Assembly (NCBI GenBank): GCA_020723785.1
Contig: DYIH01000005.1
Coordinates: 1-21,888, forward strand
Length of the DNA: 21,888 nucleotides
Direction: 5' to 3'
From: Thermaerobacter marianensis
Lineage (GTDB): Bacteria > Bacillota > Sulfobacillia > DYIH01
Of the stretch, positions 1-9,423 are shown piece by piece. The first letter of the stretch is position 1, and every line of letters starts with the position of its first letter. The notes below the pieces were generated by a model. It worked only from the letters and a program-made list of their open reading frames with translations. It had not been told where the DNA came from and searched no databases. The translations under genes were made by a program, and so were the position numbers.

Positions 1-297
1 TGGTGCATGTTACCGTCATGCATAAGGGTCGTGCATGAGTCGCGAAAGCCTTGTGCGGCAAGTGATTGCAGCCCTGGAATATAACCGTGGTTAATGAGCC
101 TGTCGCGCCAGGGTGGGGCCGCCCGACTCCGACCCGCCTTTGCACCGAAAACCGAAACAACGCGCGGGAAGGTTGGGCCTATCGTGGATGCTTCTCGACA
201 AGGGACGAACCGGTTTCGACATCTCTTGACATGAAAACCCCTGCGCCGGCCCATCCTATTGTGCAAGAACGGGTTGTTCACAAGGGGCTCCGAACCG
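1..297. other. Intergenic region upstream of korA
   Basis: No gene can be supported here. Three TGCATG/ATGCAT words lie at 4-9, 18-23 and 32-37, spaced 14 bp, but their meaning is unknown. A perfect TTGACA at 226-231 could be the -35 box of the korA promoter. No good -10 box lies 16-18 bp downstream; the nearest T/A-rich piece, around 255-262, is too far. The promoter is therefore only suspected. Confidence 0.4.
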
Positions 298-2313
298 ATG
301 GATCGACAGACGGATCAAACCCTGTCCTGGGCCGTGGGCGGCCAGTCGGGCGAGGGCATCGACTCCACGGGGGAAATCTTCGCCCGCGCCCTGCACCGGC
401 TGGGTTACCACGTGTACGCCTTCCGCAACTTCCCCTCCCGCATCAAGGGCGGACAGGCCACCTACACGGTGCGCGCCGCCGCCTGGCCGGTGCGTTGCGA
501 GGGCGACCGCCTGGACGTGCTGGTGGCCCTCGACCCGGAAAGTATCGCGGACAACCGGGACCGGCTGGCCGCCGGCGCCCTGGTGGTCCACGACGCCGCC
601 TTCCAACCCGACGCCACGACCGGCAACGGCATGTGCTTCGCGGCGGTGCCGCTGACGGACCTGGCCAAGGCGGCCGGGAACCCAATAATGAAGAACGTGG
701 TCGCCCTCGGCCTCTCGGCCGGGCTGCTGGGCCTGCCGCGGGAGGTCTTCGCCGCCGCACTGGAGCGGAAGTTCGGCCGAAAGGGCGGCCGGGTGCTGGA
801 GCAGAACCTGGCCGCCCTGGACAAGGGCTTCGCCGCCGCGGCCCAGTGGTCGCCCGAACTGCGCGGCGCAGTCCTCCGGCTGCCGCCCGCCGCGGCGCCG
901 GCGGGGGACGTGGCGCCGGCTTCGTCCGCGACGCCCAGCGGGCCGGTGCCGGCCGACGCGGCGCAGGCCCCGGCCGGCGACGGGCGGCGCCTGTTCCTTT
1001 CCGGTAACGAGGCCCTGGCCATGGGCGCCCTGGCCGCCGGGTGCCGGTTCTACGCCGGCTATCCCATCACCCCGGCCACGGAGATCATGACCTGGCTGAT
1101 CCGCCACCTCCCCCGCTGCGGCGGCGCCGTCGTCCAGACCGAGGACGAGATCGCGGCCGTCACCATGGCCATCGGCGCCGGCTACGCCGGGGTGCGGGCG
1201 ATGACGGCCACCTCCGGCCCAGGTTTCTCGCTGATGATGGAGGCGCTTTCCCTGGCGGGCATGACGGAAACCCCGGTGGTCGTCGTCGACGTCCAGCGCG
1301 GCGGTCCCAGCACCGGCCTGCCGACGAAGACGGAGCAGGCCAACCTGAACGAAACGATCTACGGGTCCCACGGCGACTTCCCACGGATCGTGCTGGCCCC
1401 GGCCACGCCGGAGGACTGTTTCCACCTGGCGGCGGAGGCCTTCAACCTGGCGGAACGCCTCCAGTGTCCGGTGTTGATCGCCTCCGACCTGGCCCTGGGC
1501 CTGGCCAAACAGTCCGTGGCCGGGCTGGACTGCGGCCGCGTCCACATCGAACGGGGCGCCCTCGTCGGCGGAACCACTCCGGCCCCCAGAGCCGCTCCGG
1601 CCGCCGGAACCGCCGGACCGGGTGGGCTCGATGGTCCCGGTCGGCCTGGTGAACCCGGCGGATACAAGCGCTACCGGTTCACCGAGGACGGGGTGTCCCC
1701 CCGGGCCCTACCGGGCCAACCCAACGGCCGCCACCTGGTGACCGGCGACGAGCACGACGAGGCGGGGAACATCACGGAGGATCCGGAGACCCGTGCCCGC
1801 ATGATGGAAAAGCGGTTGGGCAAGCTCCGCGGCCTGGACCTGTCGGCCATCGGCCTCCGGTACGAAGGCGCCCCCGAACCGGAACTGCTGCTGGTGGGCT
1901 GGGGCAGCACCCACGGCGCCATCTCCGAGGCGCGACGGGCGCTGGCGGCCGGCGGGCGGACGGTGGCCCATCTGCACGTCAAGGCCCTGCACCCCTTCCC
2001 CACCGCCGCCGTCGCCGAGCGATTCCAGCGCGCCGGACGCATCCTGGTGGTGGAGCAGAACGCCACCGGCCAACTCGCCGGCCTGATCCGCAGGGAAGCC
2101 GGCTTCGCCGAGAAGCTGGAGAGCTGTCTGAAATACGACGGGGTGCCGATGCGGCCCGGCGAGATACTGGCCCGTGCCGAGGAAATCCTCGCCGCCCGCC
2201 CGCGCCCCGGTGACCGACCGCCGACCCGGCCCGCCGCCCGCCCGCGCCCCGGCGACCGACCGCCGACCCGGCCCGCCGCCGGCGCAGCGCTCCAGGAGGT
2301 ATGGCGTCGATGA
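298..2313 (+). CDS. korA: 2-oxoacid:ferredoxin oxidoreductase, fused gamma-alpha subunit
   Basis: This is the large subunit of an enzyme that oxidatively decarboxylates a 2-oxoacid to its acyl-CoA and passes electrons to ferredoxin in the cytoplasm. Residues about 5-185 form the gamma domain (GGQSGEGI near the start, RIKGGQATY). An Ala/Pro-rich linker follows to about 230, then the alpha pyrimidine-binding domain with YPITP at 255-259 and TSGPG at 305-309. ATG 298 is chosen because AAGGGG lies 10 nt upstream and the gamma fold starts soon after; an in-frame TTG at 259 is less likely. At 671 aa it is longer than the roughly 560-580 aa usual for the family. The excess is the linker, a Gly/Pro-rich insert at about 421-455 and a repeated C-terminal tail. 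It overlaps korB, so the two are translationally coupled. The substrate (2-oxoglutarate or another oxoacid) cannot be fixed from sequence alone. Confidence 0.93.
   Translation: MDRQTDQTLSWAVGGQSGEGIDSTGEIFARALHRLGYHVYAFRNFPSRIKGGQATYTVRAAAWPVRCEGDRLDVLVALDPESIADNRDRLAAGALVVHDAAFQPDATTGNGMCFAAVPLTDLAKAAGNPIMKNVVALGLSAGLLGLPREVFAAALERKFGRKGGRVLEQNLAALDKGFAAAAQWSPELRGAVLRLPPAAAPAGDVAPASSATPSGPVPADAAQAPAGDGRRLFLSGNEALAMGALAAGCRFYAGYPITPATEIMTWLIRHLPRCGGAVVQTEDEIAAVTMAIGAGYAGVRAMTATSGPGFSLMMEALSLAGMTETPVVVVDVQRGGPSTGLPTKTEQANLNETIYGSHGDFPRIVLAPATPEDCFHLAAEAFNLAERLQCPVLIASDLALGLAKQSVAGLDCGRVHIERGALVGGTTPAPRAAPAAGTAGPGGLDGPGRPGEPGGYKRYRFTEDGVSPRALPGQPNGRHLVTGDEHDEAGNITEDPETRARMMEKRLGKLRGLDLSAIGLRYEGAPEPELLLVGWGSTHGAISEARRALAAGGRTVAHLHVKALHPFPTAAVAERFQRAGRILVVEQNATGQLAGLIRREAGFAEKLESCLKYDGVPMRPGEILARAEEILAARPRPGDRPPTRPAARPRPGDRPPTRPAAGAALQEVWRR
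2190..2280 (+). repeat. 42-bp tandem duplication at the 3' end of korA
   Basis: Two head-to-tail 42-bp copies (2190-2231 and 2232-2273, with a few more matching bases to about 2280) differ by one T/C change, at 2211 versus 2253. They encode two copies of a 14-residue Arg/Pro-rich unit (RPRPGDRPPTRPAA). The tail lies outside the conserved KorA fold, so it looks like a recent slippage product kept in frame. Confidence 0.9.
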
Positions 2314-3182
2314 CCACCCGTACCGCCGCCGAATTCAAGGGGCCGGTCAGGCCGACCTGGTGCCCGGCCTGCGGCGACTACGCCGTGCTGACCGGCCTGC
2401 AGAAGGCCGCCGCCGACCTGGACCTGGACCCGGATCGAACGGTCGTCGTCACCGGCATCGGCTGCTCCGGCAAGCTGTCGTCCTACTTCAACGCCTACGG
2501 GTTCCACGGCATCCACGGGCGGGTGCTGCCCCTGGCCCAGGGGATCAAGCTGGCCAACCGCGACCTGACGGTGATCGCCGCCGGGGGCGACGGCGACGGC
2601 TACGGCATCGGCGGCAACCAGTTCCTCCACGGCTGCCGCCGCAACGTGGACATCACCTATATCGTCATGGACAACCACGTCTACGGCCTGACCAAGGGCC
2701 AGGCATCCCCCACCAGTGACAAGGGGTTCAAGACGGTCACCAGCCCCGAGGGCACCGCCGAGGAGCCGGTGAACCCGCTGCTGCTGGCCCTGGCCGCCGG
2801 CGCCGGCTTCGTCGCCCAGGTCTTCTCCGGCCGCGTCGAGCCCCTGGTCCGCGTGGTGAAACGAGCCATCCGGCACAGGGGGTTCTCCCTGGTGAACGTC
2901 TTCAGCCCCTGCGCCACCTTCAACCGGGTGAACACCTACGACTGGTACAACGAGCACTTGGTGGACCTGGACGCCGACCCGGCCCATGACCGCACCGACC
3001 GCGCTGCGGCCATGGCCAGGGTGCTGGAGCACGGCGGCCTGGTCACCGGCGTGATATACGAGGACCCGGACCGCCCCAGCTTCGAGGAGGCGCTGCCGGG
3101 CTTCCCCCGCGAACCGCTGGCGTCGCTCGACCTGCGGCTAGGCCGGGAAGCGTGGGAAGAGATCCTGGCGGAGTATGTATGA
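2310..3182 (+). CDS. korB: 2-oxoacid:ferredoxin oxidoreductase, beta (TPP-binding) subunit
   Basis: This is the thiamine-diphosphate-binding partner of the preceding subunit. Visible motifs are WCPACG (Cys18, Cys21), GIGCSGK (Cys52), the TPP/Mg motif GDGDGYGIGGN at about 93-103, and NHVYGLTKGQ with PTS after it. The cysteines are those that normally hold the 4Fe-4S cluster in this family. Two ATGs are possible, at 2301 and 2310. I prefer 2310: the AGGAGG at 2294-2299 is then 10 nt away rather than 1 nt, and the start forms a classic ATGA overlap with the korA stop. The product is 290 aa, a normal size for KorB. No separate ferredoxin-like delta gene is present, as expected for the two-subunit type. 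The gene ends 3 bp from the convergent CCA-adding enzyme gene, with no terminator visible between them. Confidence 0.94.
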   Translation: MTTRTAAEFKGPVRPTWCPACGDYAVLTGLQKAAADLDLDPDRTVVVTGIGCSGKLSSYFNAYGFHGIHGRVLPLAQGIKLANRDLTVIAAGGDGDGYGIGGNQFLHGCRRNVDITYIVMDNHVYGLTKGQASPTSDKGFKTVTSPEGTAEEPVNPLLLALAAGAGFVAQVFSGRVEPLVRVVKRAIRHRGFSLVNVFSPCATFNRVNTYDWYNEHLVDLDADPAHDRTDRAAAMARVLEHGGLVTGVIYEDPDRPSFEEALPGFPREPLASLDLRLGREAWEEILAEYV

Positions 3183-3185
3183 TTC

Positions 3186-4517
3186 TTACCGCCCGGTATT
3201 TTCCTGCAACGCCCGCACCGCGACGCTCTGCGCGTCCAGCAGCAGTTGCCGGTTCCGTTCCCCCGCCGCCCGCCCGGTGAGCCCGAGCGCCGCGCCGTCG
3301 ATCCCCGCGTCCTTGGGGTAGAAAGGGACCCGTTCCAGCACGGCATCGATGACCCGGCGCAGCGATGCCTGCTTCTCCAGGCTCCGGGTCGCAAACCCCG
3401 GCGCCAGAGCCGCCGCGTCCGCCCGCATGAGCTGCAGCAGCTCGTCCACGAAGGCCGCCAGTTCTTCGCTGCCGCGGAAGCGCGCCGCGATCGGCCGCAG
3501 CGCCCGCACCACGGAGCCCGGCCGCAGCGACGGGCGGAACAGGTGGAAGCGCACCAGCTCCCGCACCCGCCGCGCCAGCCGCGTGCTGAACCCGAGACGC
3601 CGCACGGCGGCGAAGGCGATGGGCGCGCCGGCCCGTTCGTGGCCGATGTCCGACGGCTGCCCCCTGCGGACCGTCCGGACGCCGGGCAGCCCCTTGGCCA
3701 CGTCGTGGAACACCGCTGCCAGGACCACGGCGCGCGGCGCCTCGGCCCCCTCGGCCGCCCGCACCACCGCCACGGTGTGCTGCCAGACGTCCAGGTGGTG
3801 GTAGGCCGGGTTCTGGGGTGTCCCCGGCATGTGAGCCAACTCCGGCAGGACGAAGGGCAGGAGGCCCAGCTCGTGGAGCAGAGGCAGGCCCCGGTGCAGG
3901 ACGCGGGCGTCGAGCAGCTTGCCGATCTCCTTGGCGACGCGCTCCACCGGCTGGTCCGCCAGCAGTGCCGCCGAACGGCGGATGGCCCCGGCCGTGCCCG
4001 GCTCGATCCGGAATCCCAGCCGCGCAGCCAGGGTCACCGCCCGGAGCAGGCGCGCCGGGTCCTCCCGGAACCGGGCCTCCGGCTCCCCCACGGCGCGGAT
4101 CAAGCCCGCCCGCAGGTCGGCCAGGCCGCCCACCGGATCGACGATCGCCCCGTCGATGGTCAAGCCGATGGCGTTGACCGTGAAGTCGCGTCGGGCGGCG
4201 TCCGCGGCGAAGGAGGTGGCCGGCCGCACCGCCGGCTTGCCCGGGACGAGGTACTCCTCCCCCCGGAACATGGCCACCTCGACGCCGTCGACGACCACCA
4301 CGCCGAAGTGCCGCCCCCGCACGTCGACGTCCTCACCAGGGAAGAGGGCGATGACCTCCTCCGGCGCCGCCGACGTGGCGACGTCCCAATCGGTCGGCGC
4401 ACGGCCCAGGAGGTGGTCGCGCACCGCGCCGCCGACGAAGAGGGCCTCGTGCCCCGCGTCGAGGAGCCGGCGGAGGACGCGGTGGTGGGGGGTATCGCGG
4501 TCAGCCGCTGAAGACAT
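3186..4517 (-). CDS. cca: CCA tRNA nucleotidyltransferase / poly(A) polymerase-type enzyme with HD domain
   Basis: This is a class II nucleotidyltransferase that adds or repairs the CCA end of tRNAs. The N-terminal domain carries GGAVRD at about 29-34, followed by TDWDVAT, whose aspartates (about 43 and 45) are the metal-binding catalytic pair. RRDFTVNAI and the ARLLRAVTLAARLGF segment are typical of the family. The C-terminal half contains an HD-type site (VFHDVAKG). ATG 4517 is preferred over the upstream GTG at 4532 because GAGAGGTG lies 5 nt before it. The product is 443 aa, normal for the HD-containing form. It lies 196 bp downstream of aspS on the same strand and may be read with it. 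Whether it adds full CCA or only part (some organisms split CC- and A-adding activities) is not decided by the visible motifs. Confidence 0.9.
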   Translation of the reverse strand: MSSAADRDTPHHRVLRRLLDAGHEALFVGGAVRDHLLGRAPTDWDVATSAAPEEVIALFPGEDVDVRGRHFGVVVVDGVEVAMFRGEEYLVPGKPAVRPATSFAADAARRDFTVNAIGLTIDGAIVDPVGGLADLRAGLIRAVGEPEARFREDPARLLRAVTLAARLGFRIEPGTAGAIRRSAALLADQPVERVAKEIGKLLDARVLHRGLPLLHELGLLPFVLPELAHMPGTPQNPAYHHLDVWQHTVAVVRAAEGAEAPRAVVLAAVFHDVAKGLPGVRTVRRGQPSDIGHERAGAPIAFAAVRRLGFSTRLARRVRELVRFHLFRPSLRPGSVVRALRPIAARFRGSEELAAFVDELLQLMRADAAALAPGFATRSLEKQASLRRVIDAVLERVPFYPKDAGIDGAALGLTGRAAGERNRQLLLDAQSVAVRALQENTGR

Positions 4518-4647
4518 CCGGACACCTCTCACCTGAAATTGGACGAAGCGCTGGCGCGATACCGCGTCGAGACGCCGGTGGACGAGGCGGCCGACCGCCC
4601 CGCATGGCAGGCGGGGGCCACCCGCGACGTGATCGGTGAGAACCCGT

Positions 4648-4669
4648 GACGGGACAAGGGGTCCCCGTC
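4648..4669 (-). terminator. GC-rich hairpin downstream of aspS, possible terminator
   Basis: On the plus strand GACGGGAC pairs with GTCCCCGTC around the 5-nt loop AAGGG, with one bulged base. It sits about 45 bp after the aspS stop, before cca. The minus-strand sequence after it has no clear U-run, so it may only weaken transcription or process the transcript. Confidence 0.3.
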
Positions 4670-4713
4670 CCCGACCCCCTGCCGTCCTGACCGGGCGGGG
4701 CCGGTCCGGGCAC

Positions 4714-6603
<1,890 letters not shown>

Positions 6604-6681
6604 GACCGGCTCCTTTCCCATCCTCGTCATTGGTTCGACCCGTGGACCGAGCGGCTGCACCCCTTCGCTCCCTGCCTATGG

Positions 6682-6697
6682 GGTGAAGTACTTCACC
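6682..6697. promoter_or_regulatory. Palindromic operator-like site 1 of 3
   Basis: GGTGAAGTACTTCACC is a perfect 16-bp palindrome, centred about 86 bp upstream of the aspS start. It contains GTGAA-N4-TTCAC, the core of Rex-type sites, and equally GTGA-N6-TCAC, the core of CRP/FNR-family sites. In RNA it could also form a 6-bp hairpin with a GUAC loop. Confidence 0.6.
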
Positions 6698-6732
6698 GGT
6701 CCCGAAACCTTGTCGCGCTTGGCATAACCCTG

Positions 6733-6748
6733 AGTGAAGTGCTTCACC
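6733..6748. promoter_or_regulatory. Palindromic operator-like site 2 of 3
   Basis: AGTGAAGTGCTTCACC has arms GTGAAG/CTTCAC around the centre. Its centre is exactly 51 bp from site 1. The 51-bp block that starts here also shares GGCAT and other scattered bases with the block starting at site 1, so the spacing may come from an old tandem duplication. Confidence 0.6.
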
Positions 6749-6783
6749 GTACAAAAACCCGCTTCAAACAAGGCATTTTCACC

Positions 6784-6799
6784 GGTGAAGCACCTCACG
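6784..6799. promoter_or_regulatory. Palindromic operator-like site 3 of 3
   Basis: GGTGAAGCACCTCACG keeps GTGA-N6-TCAC perfectly and has one mismatch in GTGAA-N4-TTCAC. Its centre is 51 bp from site 2, and it begins only 10 bp beyond the hisS stop codon. It overlaps a second perfect palindrome, TTCACCGGTGAA at 6778-6789. Confidence 0.55.
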
Positions 6800-6809
6800 A
6801 CCCATGTCC

Positions 6810-8111
6810 TCAGAACCCCGTGCGGGTGGCGCCCCGCAGCGCCGCCGCCACCCGCTCCGCCACCTCGCCGGCCGGCACCTCCACCTGGGTTCCGGCGGCC
6901 ATTTCCCGCAAGCCGACGACGTCCCGCGCCACCTCGTCCTCGCCGACGATGGCGACGAACCGGGCGCCGAGGCGGCCGGCGTGCTTCATCTGGGCCTTGA
7001 AGCTGCGGCCGGCGAGGTCCATCTCCGCCGCCAGCCCGGCCGCCCGCAGCCGGGCCAGCAAGGCGAAGGCGGCGCGCCGCACCGTCCCGGCGGCCTCCCC
7101 CGCGCAGGTTACGAAAACGTCCAGGCCCTCACCGGCCGGCGGCAGGACGCCTTCCTTCTCCATCGTCAGGAGCAGCCGCTCCATGCCCACGGCGAAGCCC
7201 ACGGCCGGGGTGGGCGGGCCCCCCAGGGTTTCGACCAGCCCGTCGTAGCGCCCGCCCCCGCAGAGGCTCGACTGGGCGCCGAGCCCGCCGTGGACCACCT
7301 CGAACACGGTGCGCGTGTAATAGTCCAGGCCGCGCACGATACCCGGGTCGACGGCGAAGGGCACGCCGAGCACCGCCAGGTATCCCTGCACGGATGTAAA
7401 GTGTTCGGCACAGGCGGGGCACAGCGACGCTATCACCGGCGGCGCCCCGGCGGCCAGGAGACGGCAGGCATCCTTCTTGCAGTCGATGAGGCGCAGGGGG
7501 TTGCGTTCGAAGCGGCGCCGGCACTCGGGGCAGGCCTCCGCCAGGTGGGGGCGGTAGTATTCGCGCAACCGCTCGCGATAGGCGGGGCGGCAGCCGGGGC
7601 AGCCGATGCTGTTCAGGCGCACCTCGATCCCGAGCAGACCCAGTTCGGTGAACAGGCCGTGGGCCAGGGCGATCACCTCGGCGTCGGCGGCCGGATCGGC
7701 GGCGCCGAAGACTTCGGCCCCCGCCTGGTGGAACTGGCGGTAGCGCCCGGCCTGGGGCCGGTCGTAACGGAACATTGGACTGGCCACATAATATAGCTTG
7801 ACCGGCTGGGGACCGGCGTCGAGGCGGTTTTCAAGGTAGGCGCGGACAACGGCCGCGGTGCCCTCGGGCCGCAGGGTCAGGCTGCGGGGAGGGTTGGCCC
7901 GGTCGTAGAATGTATACATTTCTTTCTCGACGATGTCCGTATCCTCGCCGACGCCGCGCTGAAAGAGTTCGGTGTATTCGAAAAGGGGCGTGCGGATCTC
8001 GCCGAAGGCGAATCGCCGGCACAGCAGGTGCACCGCGGCCTCCACGGCGCGCCAGTGCGCGGCTTCCCGGGGAAGAATATCGTTGGTGCCCCGCGGTCGG
8101 GCCGTGAGCAT
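6810..8111 (-). CDS. hisS: Histidyl-tRNA synthetase
   Basis: This is a class II synthetase that charges tRNA(His). It begins MLTARPRGTNDILP, followed by motif 2 (ASPMFRYDRPQAGRYRQFHQ) and the histidine-specific segments GLDYYTRTVFEV and GGGRYDGLVETLGG; the C-terminal anticodon-binding domain follows. A Cys-rich insertion with CPGC, CPEC, DCKKDAC and CPAC pairs is present, as in many Bacillota HisRS proteins, and may bind zinc. ATG 8111 is chosen because GGAGGGG at 8119-8125 is 7 nt upstream and the conserved N-terminus starts there; 433 aa is normal. It is the first gene of the hisS-aspS(-cca) run, and a good sigma-A type promoter lies about 90 bp upstream. No T-box leader is seen between that promoter and the start. 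Confidence 0.96.
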   Translation of the reverse strand: MLTARPRGTNDILPREAAHWRAVEAAVHLLCRRFAFGEIRTPLFEYTELFQRGVGEDTDIVEKEMYTFYDRANPPRSLTLRPEGTAAVVRAYLENRLDAGPQPVKLYYVASPMFRYDRPQAGRYRQFHQAGAEVFGAADPAADAEVIALAHGLFTELGLLGIEVRLNSIGCPGCRPAYRERLREYYRPHLAEACPECRRRFERNPLRLIDCKKDACRLLAAGAPPVIASLCPACAEHFTSVQGYLAVLGVPFAVDPGIVRGLDYYTRTVFEVVHGGLGAQSSLCGGGRYDGLVETLGGPPTPAVGFAVGMERLLLTMEKEGVLPPAGEGLDVFVTCAGEAAGTVRRAAFALLARLRAAGLAAEMDLAGRSFKAQMKHAGRLGARFVAIVGEDEVARDVVGLREMAAGTQVEVPAGEVAERVAAALRGATRTGF

Positions 8112-8202
8112 GGGCCGGCCCCTCCATCCCATCACCCCACCGCACCCGGCGGCCGGCGGGAACCCCGAAAACTAAACGCGGCCTGGACGGCCGGCAGATT
8201 TC

Positions 8203-8232
8203 ATTTTAATAATCCACGGCGGGTGATGTCAA
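8203..8232 (-). promoter_or_regulatory. Sigma-A-type promoter of hisS
   Basis: On the minus strand a perfect TTGACA (8227-8232) is followed, after 18 bp, by TAAAAT (8203-8208), a 5/6 match to the -10 box. Transcription would start near 8196, giving a leader of about 85 nt. That leader contains a short CGGCC/GGCCG hairpin followed by TTTAGTTTT (minus strand, 8168-8176), a possible weak attenuator. Confidence 0.65.
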
Positions 8233-8246
8233 ACCACCACCAAAGA

Positions 8247-8298
8247 GCGAGTGCGATCGTTGCGGAAAGGTGGTGCGGCCACCTTCAACGACTCTCGC
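8247..8298. other. Long imperfect hairpin between hisS and the SleB-like gene
   Basis: Three nested perfect arm pairs are seen: GCGAG (8247-8251) with CTCGC (8294-8298), TCGTTG (8257-8262) with CAACGA (8286-8291), and AAGGTGG (8267-8273) with CCACCTT (8279-8285). The apical loop is TGCGG. Together they give 18 paired bases with small internal loops. It lies upstream of the hisS promoter, so it is more likely in the leader of the plus-strand gene at 8365. Neither strand has the U-run of an intrinsic terminator. Confidence 0.5.
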
Positions 8299-8325
8299 CC
8301 AGGCCGCCTCGGGAAGGGATTTGTC

Positions 8326-8343
8326 GAGTATGGTTGAATACTC
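8326..8343 (+). promoter_or_regulatory. GAGTAT/ATACTC inverted repeat just before the SleB-like gene
   Basis: Perfect 6-bp arms GAGTAT and ATACTC flank the loop GGTTGA. The repeat ends 7 bp before the AAGGAGG ribosome binding site, so it could be an operator or a leader hairpin that affects translation. No convincing sigma-A promoter is visible around it. Confidence 0.4.
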
Positions 8344-8364
8344 TAAGGTGAAGGAGGGACGTGC

Positions 8365-9306
8365 TTGTACCGGCTTCGCTGTGGGCGAGGGGGAGTCATC
8401 GCCCTCGCCATCCTGGCCAGCGTCCTGCTGGGGGTGGTCACGGGGGGAATGCTGTTGGCCGGGCCCGCGCAAGCCGAGGTAGCCCCCAGCGTCTACCTCG
8501 ACGACCATGAGATCCCTGGCGTGCAGGCCGTCTTCGGCGCGGAAGGGCGCCTGATCGTGCCCATGCGCCCGTTCTTCGAGGGCCTGGGCGCCTCGGTCTA
8601 CTGGGACGGGGAGAGCCGGACGGCGCGGGCTTTCATGCGTGACCACGTGGTCACGCTGCAGGCCGACAACCAAACCGGCTTCCGCGACGGAGAACCCGTC
8701 CGGCTCTACGTGCCGGCGACCATCCTGAACGGGCGTATGTTCATCCCCCTGCGCTTCGCCGCGGAATCCCTGGGCGGACAGGTCCACTGGGACGGCGGGC
8801 GACAGACCGCCCGCATCACCTTCCCCGACATGGCCATCCAGGTGCCGGCGGCGGCGACGGACAAAGCGGCCGCCGAGGCGCAGGTCGAGGACGACGGGGC
8901 CGTTCTTGCCCGCTACCCGGGGGAGGAAATCGATCTGCTGATGCGGGTGATCAACGCCGAGGCCTACAAGGAGCCGTACGAGGGCAAGGTGGCGGTGGGC
9001 GCGGTAATCGTCAACCGCGCTCGCCAGAGCGGCCAAACTCTCACCCAGGTTCTGCGGGACCGCACCCCGTCCGGTGGTTGCCACTTCACCGTCGTTTGCA
9101 ACGGCCAGGTCAACCGCCTCCCCGTGCAGGACGACGTGCGGCGGGCGGCCGCCGCCGCCCTGCGCGGCGAGGATCCCACCGGCGGAGCGCTGTACTTCAA
9201 CGCCACGAGGTATGCCAGGGGACGATTCTGGGACGGACTGCGCGCCAAGGGATGGCGGGAGACGCGCATCGGCAACCAGAGCTTCTTCCGTCCACCCGCA
9301 AGCTAG
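8365..9306 (+). CDS. Secreted SleB-like cell-wall hydrolase with copper-amine-oxidase-like N-terminal domain
   Basis: This is a predicted exported peptidoglycan hydrolase. Residues 1-37 form a signal peptide with a long hydrophobic core and an AQA cleavage site. Residues about 40-155 match the stalk-like domain related to copper amine oxidase N-termini (APSVYLDDHEI, VPMRPFFEGLGA, IPLRFAAESLGG), common in Bacillota surface proteins. Residues about 185-310 are a hydrolase of the SleB/CwlJ type, with INAEAYKEPYEGKVAVGAVI containing the expected catalytic Glu (about 199) and PTGGALYFN later. The start is TTG 8365, with AAGGAGG 7 nt upstream. It is the only plus-strand gene inside the relA-to-cca block. 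SleB enzymes degrade spore cortex in Bacillus, but close relatives act in vegetative wall turnover, so a spore role is only possible. Confidence 0.88.
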   Translation: MYRLRCGRGGVIALAILASVLLGVVTGGMLLAGPAQAEVAPSVYLDDHEIPGVQAVFGAEGRLIVPMRPFFEGLGASVYWDGESRTARAFMRDHVVTLQADNQTGFRDGEPVRLYVPATILNGRMFIPLRFAAESLGGQVHWDGGRQTARITFPDMAIQVPAAATDKAAAEAQVEDDGAVLARYPGEEIDLLMRVINAEAYKEPYEGKVAVGAVIVNRARQSGQTLTQVLRDRTPSGGCHFTVVCNGQVNRLPVQDDVRRAAAAALRGEDPTGGALYFNATRYARGRFWDGLRAKGWRETRIGNQSFFRPPAS

Positions 9307-9423
9307 GACGAAAACAGCCTCCTTTGCACGCCGCGGGGGCACCCTGCTGGCGGCGGCCGCCCCATCACACCCCGGTGATCCCCGACGGGGCTTGGCAGGA
9401 CCGGCCCGCCGACGGAGGAGGAG

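Noticed and set aside
226..262. Complete sigma-A promoter for korA
   Set aside because: TTGACA is perfect, but no acceptable -10 box lies at 16-18 bp; reported only as a possible -35.
66..1007. Overlapping long open frames on both strands within korA, aspS, relA and others
   Set aside because: They are rich in Arg, Pro and Gly, show no family motifs and lie fully over well-supported genes; they follow from high GC content.
4533..4650. Small plus-strand gene (38 codons, ending ENP) between cca and aspS
   Set aside because: The frame looks codon-like, but has no ATG/GTG/TTG start with a ribosome binding site, runs antisense into cca, and high GC makes such open frames common.
6682..6799. Mini CRISPR array
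   Set aside because: Three repeats at constant 51-bp spacing look array-like, but the repeats are only 14-16 bp, degenerate and fully palindromic, the spacer-like pieces share bases, and no cas genes are nearby.
8112..8364. T-box leader for hisS
   Set aside because: The GGTGG-containing hairpin at 8267-8285 does not match the T-box AGGGTGGNACCGCG motif, lies upstream of the good hisS promoter, and no terminator/antiterminator pair with a U-run is visible before hisS.
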